64,000 bases of DNA from Saccharina japonica (lineage: Eukaryota > Sar > Phaeophyceae > Laminariales > Laminariaceae): assembly GCA_008828725.1 (NCBI GenBank), contig MEHQ01002583.1, forward strand, positions 100,618 to 164,617, written 5' to 3'. The notes under the pieces are model-generated. The model searched no databases. It saw only the letters and a list, made by a program, of their open reading frames with translations, and was not told where the DNA came from. Below are positions 10,632 through 23,366 of the stretch, piece by piece. Every line of letters begins with the position of its first letter. The stretch's first letter is position 1. A program made the position numbers and the translations under genes.

Positions 10632-13600
10632 CTGTCCGTCGGTAACAACAAATAATAACGAAATATGGCGTTGATCTGTCATGCAAGTACACAAAAAATA
10701 ACGGTGGCCTGTCTGTCGGTAACAACAAATAAACATGAAACAAGGCATTGATTTGTAGTGCAAGTATTAGAGTGCTAGCGGTGGTATATCCGTCGGTAAC
10801 AAAAATGCAAGAAACGGTTGTTAGGCGCCTTGTCCTCCGCTTGCGACGGGGGCAGTCCAACTTGCTCGAACACGCCGCCCACAGTTTCCTAGAGAGTCCT
10901 ACATAGTAGGTCTATCCAACGGAAGAAAACTGGCGGAAACAAATAAACGACAACAATTACGCACAAGGATACACTATATGCCGTTGAAAATAATACTTAG
11001 GATATACCGGTATGTGTTTTTGCTGGTGCGTCCGTCGGTAACAAAAACCAAAATAATAGGTGTTGATTTGACGTGCAAGTGTAAACAAATAGCTGTAGTA
11101 TGTCCGTCGGTAGCAATACATCAAAATACGGTTCTTGGGCGCGTTGTCTTCTACGGAAAGGGCGGAGAAAGTCCGACGTGCTCGAACACATCGTTCATTG
11201 GCTCCTGCCGAGAGTCTCGGATCCCGGGTCTATCCGACAGAAATAAACAAATAAAAACGCTTACTTTTTAAGGGTACACTACTGCAAGAATATACAAACA
11301 ACAGTATACTAGCTTGCACGACACCGGATGGCCGATCGGCCGACGGACTGACCGACCTACCGACCTACCGACGGTCTGTTTTTCCTATCAAGCACGATTG
11401 GCGGTGCATTGCCTGATCTCCACATTTACGATGTACGTATGATCTCGTGTTTCGTATTTCGTCACCACGAGATTTCACAATTAAGTGGACGCATGCTACG
11501 ATAGAGGTGCACTTATGTTTTTTTCTGAGCTCCTAACTTGAGCTCCATACCACTCTGAAAAAACCGTTTTGGAGGAAAATAAAAGTGCTGCCGGATGAGA
11601 AATCTCATGACCGAAGTATACTCTGAAACATTATTCGTCACAAAAATGAAAGTCCGACGAATTTGGGTTAAGGAGCCCGATCGTTCAGAAAACGATTCAG
11701 CCAAAAAGTGCTACCTCTACCGTAGCACGCGTCAGTGTGTCTCTCTAGGGTGGGGACACAGCACGGACACTGGGATGTGCTGGATGTCGATGGGTAGAAA
11801 TAAAGGTTAATGTGAAGAACACAGATACACACAGCGGAAACAGTCGTCGCCACCACTAGTAATACCACCACCACCACCACCACCACGGTTGTCTGACCTG
11901 ATTCATTTCTTCCAGGAAGAAGACCTTGATCTGCTCCGGGCCAAATGCCTCAAGCCACGGCTGCAGCTGAAGAGCGTACAGCCCTCGTCCCAGATGGCTG
12001 TGAAAGCGTTATTGTGTCCCACGGCACCACAATATACGGAGGCGGTGGGGAGGGGGCGGGGGAGGTTAAGGTTGAGAACATTGAGTTTGGCAAAAAAACG
12101 TGTGCATGCATGCAGAATGTGCACCAAAACGACGCGAATCGAAGCCGTTATCAGCAAATGTGTTGTTTGTGGTATTTGGTTGCTCAATACTGGTGTCCGG
12201 ATATCTGGGGGTTTCATACTGGTCTACGGAGATTGGGGTTTTATATTGTGTGGCGAGGCCTTATGATCTGAGATGATACTTGGATGCCTCGGCTTGGATG
12301 CTGGGAACATACTACCGGTTTTTGATGTTCACCTCAGAGTCCACACGCGTGTGATATCCATGCCGTTGGTCAGAGAGGTACAGTTAGTATGGGATACATG
12401 GGCGATGCCATGTGCGGTAGGGGGGATACCGTTGTATACAGTGTCTCTCAGGTTGCCCCCCGTCAGGAGCTCTACACCAGCTCTCACCCAAACCCCGAAT
12501 TTCAGGGGGAAAGGCATGCCCCAATCGTGCCCCACTCGATGGAAAACCCCAGTAGCCACGCGTATCACAGAATAGCCGCATCTGATCCTTTTGGGATCAG
12601 GTCGAGTCGACATACTCAAGCGCACCGAACGTGCGTAGCAGCAGCCTGCTCTGCTGTTGTTGCACCGGGAGCAACGGCGGGTTAAATTGATTTGACACAC
12701 GTCACGCATATTTCCTATGCAGGAGTGGGATGACCTCAAGCTTTGTTTTTCCCAATCTGCCGGAGGATTAATATAAAAACAAGAAAACAAAACGGTACCG
12801 CCTCATTGTCACTACGTACGGTACAATGCCTTCAAGCCCTGTCACCCCGCTAGGGTCACTTTGAGACGAGTTTTGTTGCTGACCCCCGGGTGTGATAACG
12901 CCGTACAACCCACCTCGGTCTGTCTCCACACTCAAGCCTGGACAAGGAGAGATCTAGCTGATTCGCAATTCGGGGACACAATTAAGACCACTCCCTGCGA
13001 AACAAAAAAATGAAAAAAAAAACAAGGATTGGTTGTGTTGTATAATTGAACGCAAACTGTACGTGTGTACCTGTGCCCTCCGTGTCCGCTAGGCCGTGAG
13101 GCGAGGTAGTCCTTCGCGAATTCACTCGGGGACGTGGTGACATCCACGTTGGCGTTGGCCAGCTCCGCCTCCTCTGCGTCCACGACTTGCTCGAAGGTCA
13201 TGCCCGTCCATTCTCCTCCGCCTTGAGACGGAAAAAAAAACGTAATCGCCACCGCCGTGGGTAAAACCGTAAAACACAACAAAAAAACCTACCACTCTGA
13301 CTCGTAGTATCTCGTAATATAAGGACCGTTTTTATTTTGACATGTAATTAAAAAGGTGCTTATATTTCAGGTCAAAGTGGTAACAAGAACAAAAGCTATT
13401 ACGGGGTGGGCTAATGTAGTAAATAGAACCTACGGTACCCACAAAAACCTATATATTTCCCTATTTTTATCAACAAAATTTGGTCCTATTTACTATGGTC
13501 CTCCGTATTAGAAGCAAAAAAAACAAGAACCATGCGCTCGTCCATCCTTTCTCCCCAAGACACCAAGCATAAGAACAAGACCAACAATAAGGATATTATT

Positions 13601-16600
13601 ATTTTTATGGATAAGGACGAGAAGGAGAAGGATGAGAAGAAGCACAAACAATCCAACGGGCGGGATCGATATCTCTCGAGCGAGGTGTAAGCGTTGACAG
13701 CGGCGGGCAGAAAACACACTAGTGCCTCCAAGAGGACGGCATATCCCGCCCACAGGAGTCTCCCCCACCCCCCCGCCGCCGGCCCTTGTACTCCCTATCC
13801 CATGCCCGCATTTTCCTACGTGTCCCCTCGAAACGCCTTCTGCGAAGTCATTTCCCCCCCCCTTCTCCCCTCCTATCATTATATTATGTGTTTATGGGTT
13901 GGGTTGGCGTCGCCTGGCGACGACGCTGTAAAACATGCCTCTCACTGCGTGAGCTAGACAACCAGGGTACCGTTTGTTTCTTGTTCTTTTTTGGCGGTTA
14001 CCCAAGGCTGGCGGTCGAGTAGATTGTTTGTGCGGGGTTGATAACCTCATCTCCGCACAAGGAGAATGATCGTATCACGTAGTGTGATATGGTAAGGCAT
14101 TCGTGAGGCAGATACATAGTGCTCCCATTGTTGTCTCAGGAAGTAGCCACACCAGACATTAAATTAACTCATTGAAGCTGTCATCCATATGCAAGTCCGC
14201 CTGACAAGCGGTTATTAGTAGAATGCAGCTCACCCTTCATGCGACTCGCCCAACACCTCACGGCGCTTCGCGCGTGGTGCTAGCAATGTCTGCCTGGTCG
14301 GTGAAAACCCGACATGCTCCGTCCCGGCATTGTAGGGATGCGAGGGTCTATGGTCACATGACTACGGCCGTGCACGACATGGGTACACCCCCCCCGCGCC
14401 ACAGGTCCCCCCGAGTAAATATGAGCATATATGATGAAGGACACAATCCGACTAACTGTATACCTGGTATGTGTATAAAGCAGTAACATCAGGTATGTAT
14501 ATTTCCGACTATATAGTAAGTAGTGACTAAGTTACGTGAAAACCCGCTCCTCCTCCCGCCCCCCCCTCCCCCGCCTTCCCTCAACCTGAGCTGCCCTTCG
14601 TACACTAAGGCCCACATACACATCCCCACCATCAGAATGTCAACTCGCCGGAGGCACCGCTGAGGTCAAGGTCTATAATGCGAGTACGCCGTTTGACGGG
14701 GTCTCTCAGCATCACAGGAGGCGTGTTTGACCCGCCACTTCCTTCAGCCGGGGACACCAGATCTCCTGAAAGGCCACAGAAAGCGGCGGGGCGGAAGAGT
14801 GCGTGGTGATAGGGGGGGTAGGAAGTAACGATCGCTGACGTGAAGCAGCCTTGACCATGAACACTGGGAGGAGCGGACAGGTGTAAATAGATGAGAGTAA
14901 ATTTCGTCAGGATCCGTGTGGAAGAAGACCTCAGACCAAGAAAAAGGCGGGGGGGGGGGGGGGACAGGAGGTGGATATGGCAGACCCGGTCACGTATTAG
15001 GTTAGAAATAGCAAGCAAGGGACACCAATGGCTGGAAGGCGCAGAATAGGGAGGAGGGGGGGGGGGGGGGGAGAGGGTGGGAGGAAGGGGAGCCAGGAGT
15101 GGAAGGGGGGGTGGGTTGGCAAGAGGAAGGGAGGGGGCGGGTAGAAGTGAAAGGGATGGGGAGGGGTGGCGGAGGGGCGGTGGGGATGGAGGAGGGGGGG
15201 CGGCGCGTAGGGTGTTTGCGGGACGTTTGTGCAGGAATGCCATGGTATGCATGTGGGAAGATCCCGCAACCTGTGTTAAGTTGTTTTTCCCGCCGCTGCG
15301 GCTATGGCAGCGTCCATCGTGGCGGTGCAGTACAGCGGGAAAACGAATAAAATAAGTAGACGACAAAATACACATTCGGTTCGGCTGCAGCTCGGTCGGA
15401 TTCGATGTCCGAGCCTATCAATAGGCAAAGGTGGATGTAAGACGCCGTGCCCGTCAACCAGATTTATGTATACATACTATTCCTAGAAAATGATTGTGAC
15501 ACCTAAGAATGTGTCGCACCCGCGGAGAAGGTAGGAAGGCGTCGACTCTCCTGTGACGACGGAGGGGTGTCGCTCCAGGTGCTCCCTGTCGAAAAATGTC
15601 ATGTCTGAAAATGTTCGGCGCACATACGGACGGAAGATAAACGGAGGAAGTGGGGGAGGGGGGGAAAGGGAGGGGGGAGGGGGTGAGTGGAAGGGAGGGA
15701 GGGCGTACAGAGGGTGGCAGAGAAGGGTGGGGAGACAAAAAAACGAAAGAGGAATGCAAACAGACGAAGAAAACAAAAAACAGAAGCGGGGGGGGAGAGA
15801 GAGGCAGAACAGGGAGGGGCGGAGGGTGGGAGATACACACAAGGTCAACGATCGAAGGCCAACGGAGTGAACCTTGAAGCGGTTGAGGAGGATCGGTTTA
15901 GACCCCCACATGTCCAGCGCGTCTGTTTCGCGCTCCACAGGGGACGCCACTATAGCCCCTTTCTGCCCGCATCTCCGTGTTTGACGACAAAACCGTTTTT
16001 AGCCTTTTTAGTACTGCACTGCATATAAACCTAAATGTTACTGTAATTCCAAGTGTTTTATTCCCACAACGGGAGGGTAGTCCTAAATAAAGCACAATGT
16101 AACCATTTTTGGCAGCAGAAAACAAAGGGCAATTCAACACCAAAGCTGCGAGTTACCCGGTCTTCACGATGGATTATTAGTTGAGTGTGGCGAAAGCAGC
16201 CAACTACCTGTCGTTTTTGTTTCGTGTTTTTTCTATCAAGAGCCAAACAACATAATCCGAGCCACAAAAAACGCAGAATTCGTCAAACTGCCGCACGCCA
16301 CCAACTGTAATAACCTACGAGTATAGCCAACTAATCATAACTAGTCGGCAACTTATTGTCAGCCTGGCTCCCGTTCGGGGAGACACAAACATGTCGCAAT
16401 CGTCGTGGAACAAGCAGTTGCAGTTACCCGCAGCACACATATCAAAACTCTGGGCACAAAACAAATCCACTAGCCGCCGCGGCTGCTGCTGCTGCTGCTG
16501 CTGCTGCAACTGATTTGTCGGTCGGGATACTTCGGAAAAAGTGCCTACCCTAGGTCGCCGGCTTTGATTAGTAACACCAACACCAACAACCCCATCAACA

Positions 16601-19600
16601 CCCCAACACCACCAACACCGCCAACGCGACCAACACCACCAACACCGCCAACATCACAAACACTCTAGCCGTGAATATAGCCCCCCTTTGTACTCTAACG
16701 TGAATATCAAACGTACCTTATATTCACGGCCAGCGTGGACCATTGTTTTCGGGGTGGGGGGGGAGGGTACAACTCGGGTCGTTTTTGTTGTTCGTTGGGC
16801 AGCAAAGCGGACAACACAAAACACCAAGCACAAGCTATGTATATCTGAACGTGTTATGTCGCGACGAAGCTCTGTCCCGACCGGAGGTGGGCACCGTAAA
16901 AAAAAAACCCGGTCGGAAACCCAGCAGGCGTGTACGAGTAGACCGTTTCTGAAAAAAAGCCGCGTTTTTTTCGCCGGTTTAAACCGGTTAACCGAAAACC
17001 GGATAAAACCGGTAGCACCGGACACTTTCTTCACTGATTCTCTACCGAATAAAACCACCACCAGTACTTATAATAGGATACACACAGCAGTATAGTGTTA
17101 TAATACCAAGGTATACAAAACTTTCACGTACGACATCTGTGTAATATATATTCACTTTTTAGGAACTCTTGAAAAAAAAGAGTTAATTTTAGTCTGAAAA
17201 CAACATATAACAACCGATTTTCCTAATTGAGAATTGCCTTTCCGATGAGAATGAAAATCGATTTTAGTACTTCGTTATTGTTTAAGATTTGTATTTCGCT
17301 CACGATCAAAATTTGACCTAGAAAAATATGTTCCTCGAGGGTAGGTATCGATCCACGAAAAACAAATTGAAATCGGCCTTGACAGGCTCGAAAAATCAAG
17401 GATTTAAGGGAATTTGCATTTATGAGCGAGGTCCCTCGTCCATAAGTACAGATTTTCTGGGATCCTCGATATCTTGAGACTGCCGATGCCGATTTCGTTT
17501 GTTTTTTTTTGGTCATCGACGGGTGTCACAACTGACAATAGTTTACAGTGAAAAAATGACTGTAAGGGAAGTACATCTCTTACAATTCAAAAACCAATAT
17601 TTTCAATTTTCATTTTCATCGGAAAGGCAATTCTCAATTAAGAAAATCGGCTGTTATATCTTGAAATAAGTGAGGAAGATGTTGTCTTGAAATTAGTGTT
17701 GATATGTTTACTTGATATTAGTGTGTGGGTTAAGACCACGCACAGGAAATCCCTCCGAATACGCTGATCTGCAAGGCTTACCTGACAGAAAACAAAGACA
17801 GGAAAGCAAGTAATCGCGAAGGAAGCCAAGAACTTCTCCTTCGTTCGGCAATTAAAGGCTGAGAGTGATTTTCACCAACGAAGATATACATATCCCGAGG
17901 AAAGCTCCCGAAGCCCACAAAGTCTATGTACTCGTATAGTAGTTTATAATTCGTAAATAGACTAAAGTATATTGCTGTACGTCAATCGTCGTCAGAAGAA
18001 GTAGACGACCTAGTAATAAGGGGGTGATACAATTGACATGTTGCTTTCTTTAGGAAACGAGGCACTACTTTTTTCTATCCATTTTTTCTCTTTCATTAGG
18101 ATTGCTATGTTGTGGGCGGTGGGTCGTGGTTAGAGGTGAGCACCGTTAAAAAACAAACCGGTTTAAACCGGTTTTTGGAAACCCAACATGCGAACAGCTG
18201 ACCGCTGTTCAGTGCTGGATAGTCTTGGGGGGGGTATATAGTAGTACCTGTGCACCGGCAATGTCTTTTTCACAACAATGCTTTACACCTTGAAATAACG
18301 TTACCCCGTGTGCTGTGGTTGTGGCTCGGAACCCACATACATATAAACAGCACGTTTTAGACCCAAACATGCCGTTATGTTCAATGATTTGGAGGCGTTT
18401 CACGTTTCCATCCGGTTTCAACCGGTTTTTCGAAAACCGCTTAAAACCGGCTGGAAAAAAACGGTTTTATCCGGTTTTTTGTTTGGATAATAACGCCTTG
18501 TTATCCGGTTTTCGTTTCTGTTTTTGTTTTGCCTCCCGGTGCCCACCTCTAGACGGGAGGTCGTGGACGGGAGACATTTCACGATGGGACGGGACAAGAA
18601 TACCCGTCCCGTCCCATCCCATATGGGAATTCCCGTCCCGTTGACTTGTTACGGCATTACCCGTCGTGGGCGTGTGTGCGCGGCTCCTGAGTTAGATCAG
18701 GCAGCCCGTCGCAGAGGTAAGCACTTCAGCCGGTGTCAAACCAACTGGTTGTTACTCTCCTGAAGAGCATTCTCATCATGTTTCTAATGAATATCTTGCA
18801 ATTATGAGTGATGGATGCCATGTGAAAAAACATCTTGACAACCACTCAAGAAAAAAAAAGGTCGCATTGAACGCCTTTGCAAAATAAGGATAAATATTGG
18901 TTGTAAGTACCGAACGAACGAGAGAGCAATCTGTAGTTTGTGGCGCGGGAGAGTGTACTAAATAGCTTCGGGTTGTGGTTCCAGGACCTGGTTGTTAGTA
19001 TTCTAGAGAGATGCTCCCCACGGCGAGCAGTGTTGCCTGGAGCGAACATTGAAGGAGGTACAAAGCGGCGGGGCGCAAAGGAACAACATCGGATACATAG
19101 CGGCGCTCTACGTATACAAAGCCAGAAGACTGGCAAGCGCCTTTTCCGGTAGTTTCACCCACCCACCACCTGTTCCTTTCGAAGGTGGAAGGGAGGAGTT
19201 ATTACGATGCATTCCTGATTATGAATAATGTTCTTCAAAGGGTGACGTTTGAATGGTACTGGACCATTTACAGTAGGTACTGGACCATTTAGGTACGCGG
19301 TCTTCGAGACTGCTTACGATTTACCCGAGAACGGACGAAGGAAGGAGATGCGGCCCCAAGGGCGACGGCACGCGATAAGCCGAAGTGTGAAGCCGCAGGT
19401 GACGCGGAGCGTCAGCGAGATCTCCCTCCCACCACGTCCAAACATATTAACCAGAAAAAGGAACAGCAACCACCAACACTCGAAAGAACTTGCCACAAAA
19501 AATTTATTTTCACGAATTTGGCGTTTTGCGCCTCTTCTCCCAATAAGAAATTGGATTTAGGCATTTCTGCTGAAATTAGAGAGGAAATGAGACGCGAGGC

Positions 19601-22600
19601 TGAGTTTAAATAGGAAACTCTTAAGTGCTGTCGTGTACTGTATCATTGTGACAAGTAATCAATGACGCGCTGTCATCAACGATAGCACCATTTCCCTATA
19701 GACTAAAGACGATACGAAAACTACCTGCCGGTCGATCCGCCTAAAGCTGAAAGTGTGTATCAGGCGGTCGACGAAATTAAATGTGGTAACTAAACGGAAA
19801 GGGCGGAATTATTGAACAACGCCCGGGCCCATTTTGCATTACGCAGTAGTATCGATAGTGAGTGGCAAAATCCAACAGAATCCCATTTCTGCGTAGACAA
19901 AATTGATCCACCATTATCAATTTGTGTTTAGTAAATCCTGTCCTATGGCAGCTATGACAGCTCATATAGATACCGGATCATATATACGTAGCGGACTAAA
20001 CAATGATGACGGCCTGTTTATGTACGCCGCTGTCAAACGTGTTATGTGTAACCACTTGCCTATACCATGGGTCGTCAAGGAGAGAGTAGTAGATAATGTA
20101 CTCGTATCATCAAATACCCAAATATACACACACAAGCAGAGCCACTACCTGTCGTCAAAGACCCATCATGAACACCACGAAGGAACGAGCCGCACCTTTC
20201 CGTCACGCTCCACCCTCACATATATACGGGCAGTATCTTATCATCAAAGCCCGGGTCGTATCTTAACATCATCGACTGCCACCGCAAGGGGCAGCAACCA
20301 CGCGAGGCATCCATCATCTCAGATCATAATGCCTCGCCACACCATGTAAAACCCAATCTCCGTAGACCAGTATGAAACCCCCACATATCGGGAAACCAGT
20401 ATCAAGCAACCGCATACCACAAACAGCCCCCCTATTCGGTGCGCGATACGTTAGGTCCCGGATAACTCATCACCGATTGCCAGGTAAAACGGCAATTCCC
20501 AAGTTCCATAATAAATCATCGCCAAGGTAAAACCGAGCCCCAAATTCTACCCTTCAGCATTGCCAAGGTAAAACGGCAACCCCAAATTCCATCCTTCATC
20601 ATTGCGAAGGTAAAACGGCAATCCCAAATTCTATCCTCAAGAATTGCCAACGTAAAACGGCAATCCTGATACTAAATCTCTCAATATCGATTCCAGTATA
20701 TATCTCCTAAACTATAGCGAGACAGTAACTACGGGAAGGGGAAAATCCAACAAACGTGAGCAGGCTGGTAAAACCTTTAAATGGAATAAATAACATCGTC
20801 TTCACATAGATACCGTACCGCCCGATAACATCGGCCCCCCTGTTGTGTACTATGTAAGAGAACAACAACAGAACATCTCTGATATAGAACATCTCAAATC
20901 AAATCATAGCAGCCCCCCTGCTTGACACACCCCTCGGAAGTATACAAGACGACAACAATTCGCATCTGAATCCAAAAGTACTACAGGTATCAGTAATTGG
21001 TTCCCCTGTACGTTGTGCGCAGTTAACCAATAGCCAGAGCGTACGGCACACGATTCATCAAGACCATCGCCATACTCTATTGGCGTATTGACCTTATTCA
21101 ATGTATGGGTACCTCCCAACAATTTCTCCATTTCCTTCAGAACTCCTGAAGTTGCACATTTATTATTCAAGTACTTTCCAAAAACATCCCATGCACATCG
21201 AAAACCCCTACTACTATCCCCCAAAACCAAATGCGCCAAAACCCCCGAAAAAACAAACAAACAAACGAACCAGTGGATGAAATCACAACAAGTTCATCAC
21301 AGAGTCACGGTCAAAGCGAAACGTCTCAGCATGCAACGGTTTGATGAGAAAGTCGGCATGCTGTTCTGCCGACCGCACGTGTTAATCTCAAACTACCCGT
21401 TAGACACACGTTCCAGACATCTACGTCCTATAATCAAACCATACACAGATACCAGCGCGCATAACTGCTCCACCAGGGACAGACCTCCGGTCAGTACCCT
21501 TGCGTGCATAGTGCGCATGCACGTATGATATAACCCGACTCCACTATCTGTGATGTAAAGTCTTCGTCGTGTTACCGAGTACAACTACTATCTCCCCCCT
21601 GCTCGGTAGACGACAACACATTCATCGCATGGTTGATAGTAAAACGCTGCGATACCAGTGTGACGCTGGAATCCCTCAATCATAAAATCAAAACCAAACT
21701 CAAGTCCAAACCTACAAACCAGAAACATCAGCGGTCTATATCAAATAGGCGCCGCAGACAACGAAACAAACAGAATGTCGTTGTCGTTGTGTGCGTGCAC
21801 TCACGTACAGGACTGCTCCGTCCAGCGTTATAATCCAACTATCCTCATATTAAAACAAGCATTTAGGCCCTCGATATACCAGGTAAAGCATCGTCTTTCA
21901 ATCATACCCCAGGTCATGATAAATGGACTGCCACAACCGGATAGGTGAAAAATTACAGCTGTTGATGCTGTTATTTTATAGTATTCTGACATCGTACTTC
22001 AGAGATCGTAGTACGAAATTCAGAATGCCAAATGTCAGATACCAGTATACCAGGTGCATATCAATATACTCGTATATCCAATGAAAGCATTTTACAATCC
22101 AAGCATCATAAATATTTCGGCTCGTCAATTCCTACTGAAACAAACGACCCAAAAACAGTTCATCTACTGTAGGCCATTGCTACTAAACTACCCCAACCCC
22201 ACGCGCTCAACCCCCGTCTCCTGCTCCCTACCCCACGGACTCGACGTTTGTCTTCCGCCGCGGCTTAACGTAACCGCGGCATGGACTACATCTCATAAAT
22301 CCGCAGAGTGAGGGTGCAGTTTGACTCGTTGAGCAAAGGGTGCATCGTGTGGTTAGTTTCAGCGCCAGGAACCAAGTCAAATCGTTAGATAACGAACCCC
22401 ATCATTCTGCACTATGTCTGTGGGTAGAATCATGCCATCAAACCCCCCCTCGTGATTCTTCCCAACACAACAATAGTGACAAAAATAACGTCAGTACCGA
22501 TTTCTAATTGATTTTTCTTTTCCATAATCACGAAAAATAACTTATACCATTACAACGCATCAGCACTGGTTTTCACACATCAATGTTATGTACTGCTGTA

Positions 22601-23333
22601 GAATCAAACTTAAAATCAGCATTAATTTACCAACACATTGATCATGCATTGAAGAATCAAGCCAAAATAAGCAGTAGTTTCCCCAACACATTATATAACA
22701 TGCGCTGTAAAATGAAGCCAATAATCAGCAGTAATTTTCCTACACAATAAGATCATGCGCTGTAAAATCAAGCTGGCAACCCACCCCCTGTTATGCTTCA
22801 AGCAACACACAGCAGTACGGGTATCATGCATCCACGTATACCTATAATACGGTATACCAGTACACAGCAGTCTGACAAATCATGCACTGTTGCTGTAGAA
22901 TCAAACAGTCAGAAATGATCATACACTGCTGCTTGCTGAAAAATCAGTCCACCACAAACTGGTTCCACACAGAAGTGCACTTTGTAGAATAATGGCATCA
23001 CGACCCCCCCCCGTGATTCCAACAGCAAGACACACAATATAGTTGTGCTCCATCATACCAGGGTACAATCACACAGCTACAGCAGTCCTCGCGTCCGCTC
23101 TCCTACCCAGTTTCCATCCAACCACACACATAGCTGCGATCCACCATACCAGGGTACAAGCAAACCACAACTACAGCAATCCTTGCTCAAATATGCCGGC
23201 CAAGACACAGAGAAGCACAAAAACAAAACAACAGACCAAGAAAATCCAATCCGCTGAATCCACCATCAAGAAAGTTGGAAAATATAACATGCCTGCTTCC
23301 CCGGATCAAACGGGAAAGATCGCGCCCCGCCGC

Positions 23334-23366
<33 letters not shown>

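Noticed and set aside
14632-15375. 247-codon minus-strand frame
   Set aside because: Its middle is a Pro run from the G-rich tract; only the short RDPVKR-bearing part is real, as sulfotransferase exon 3.
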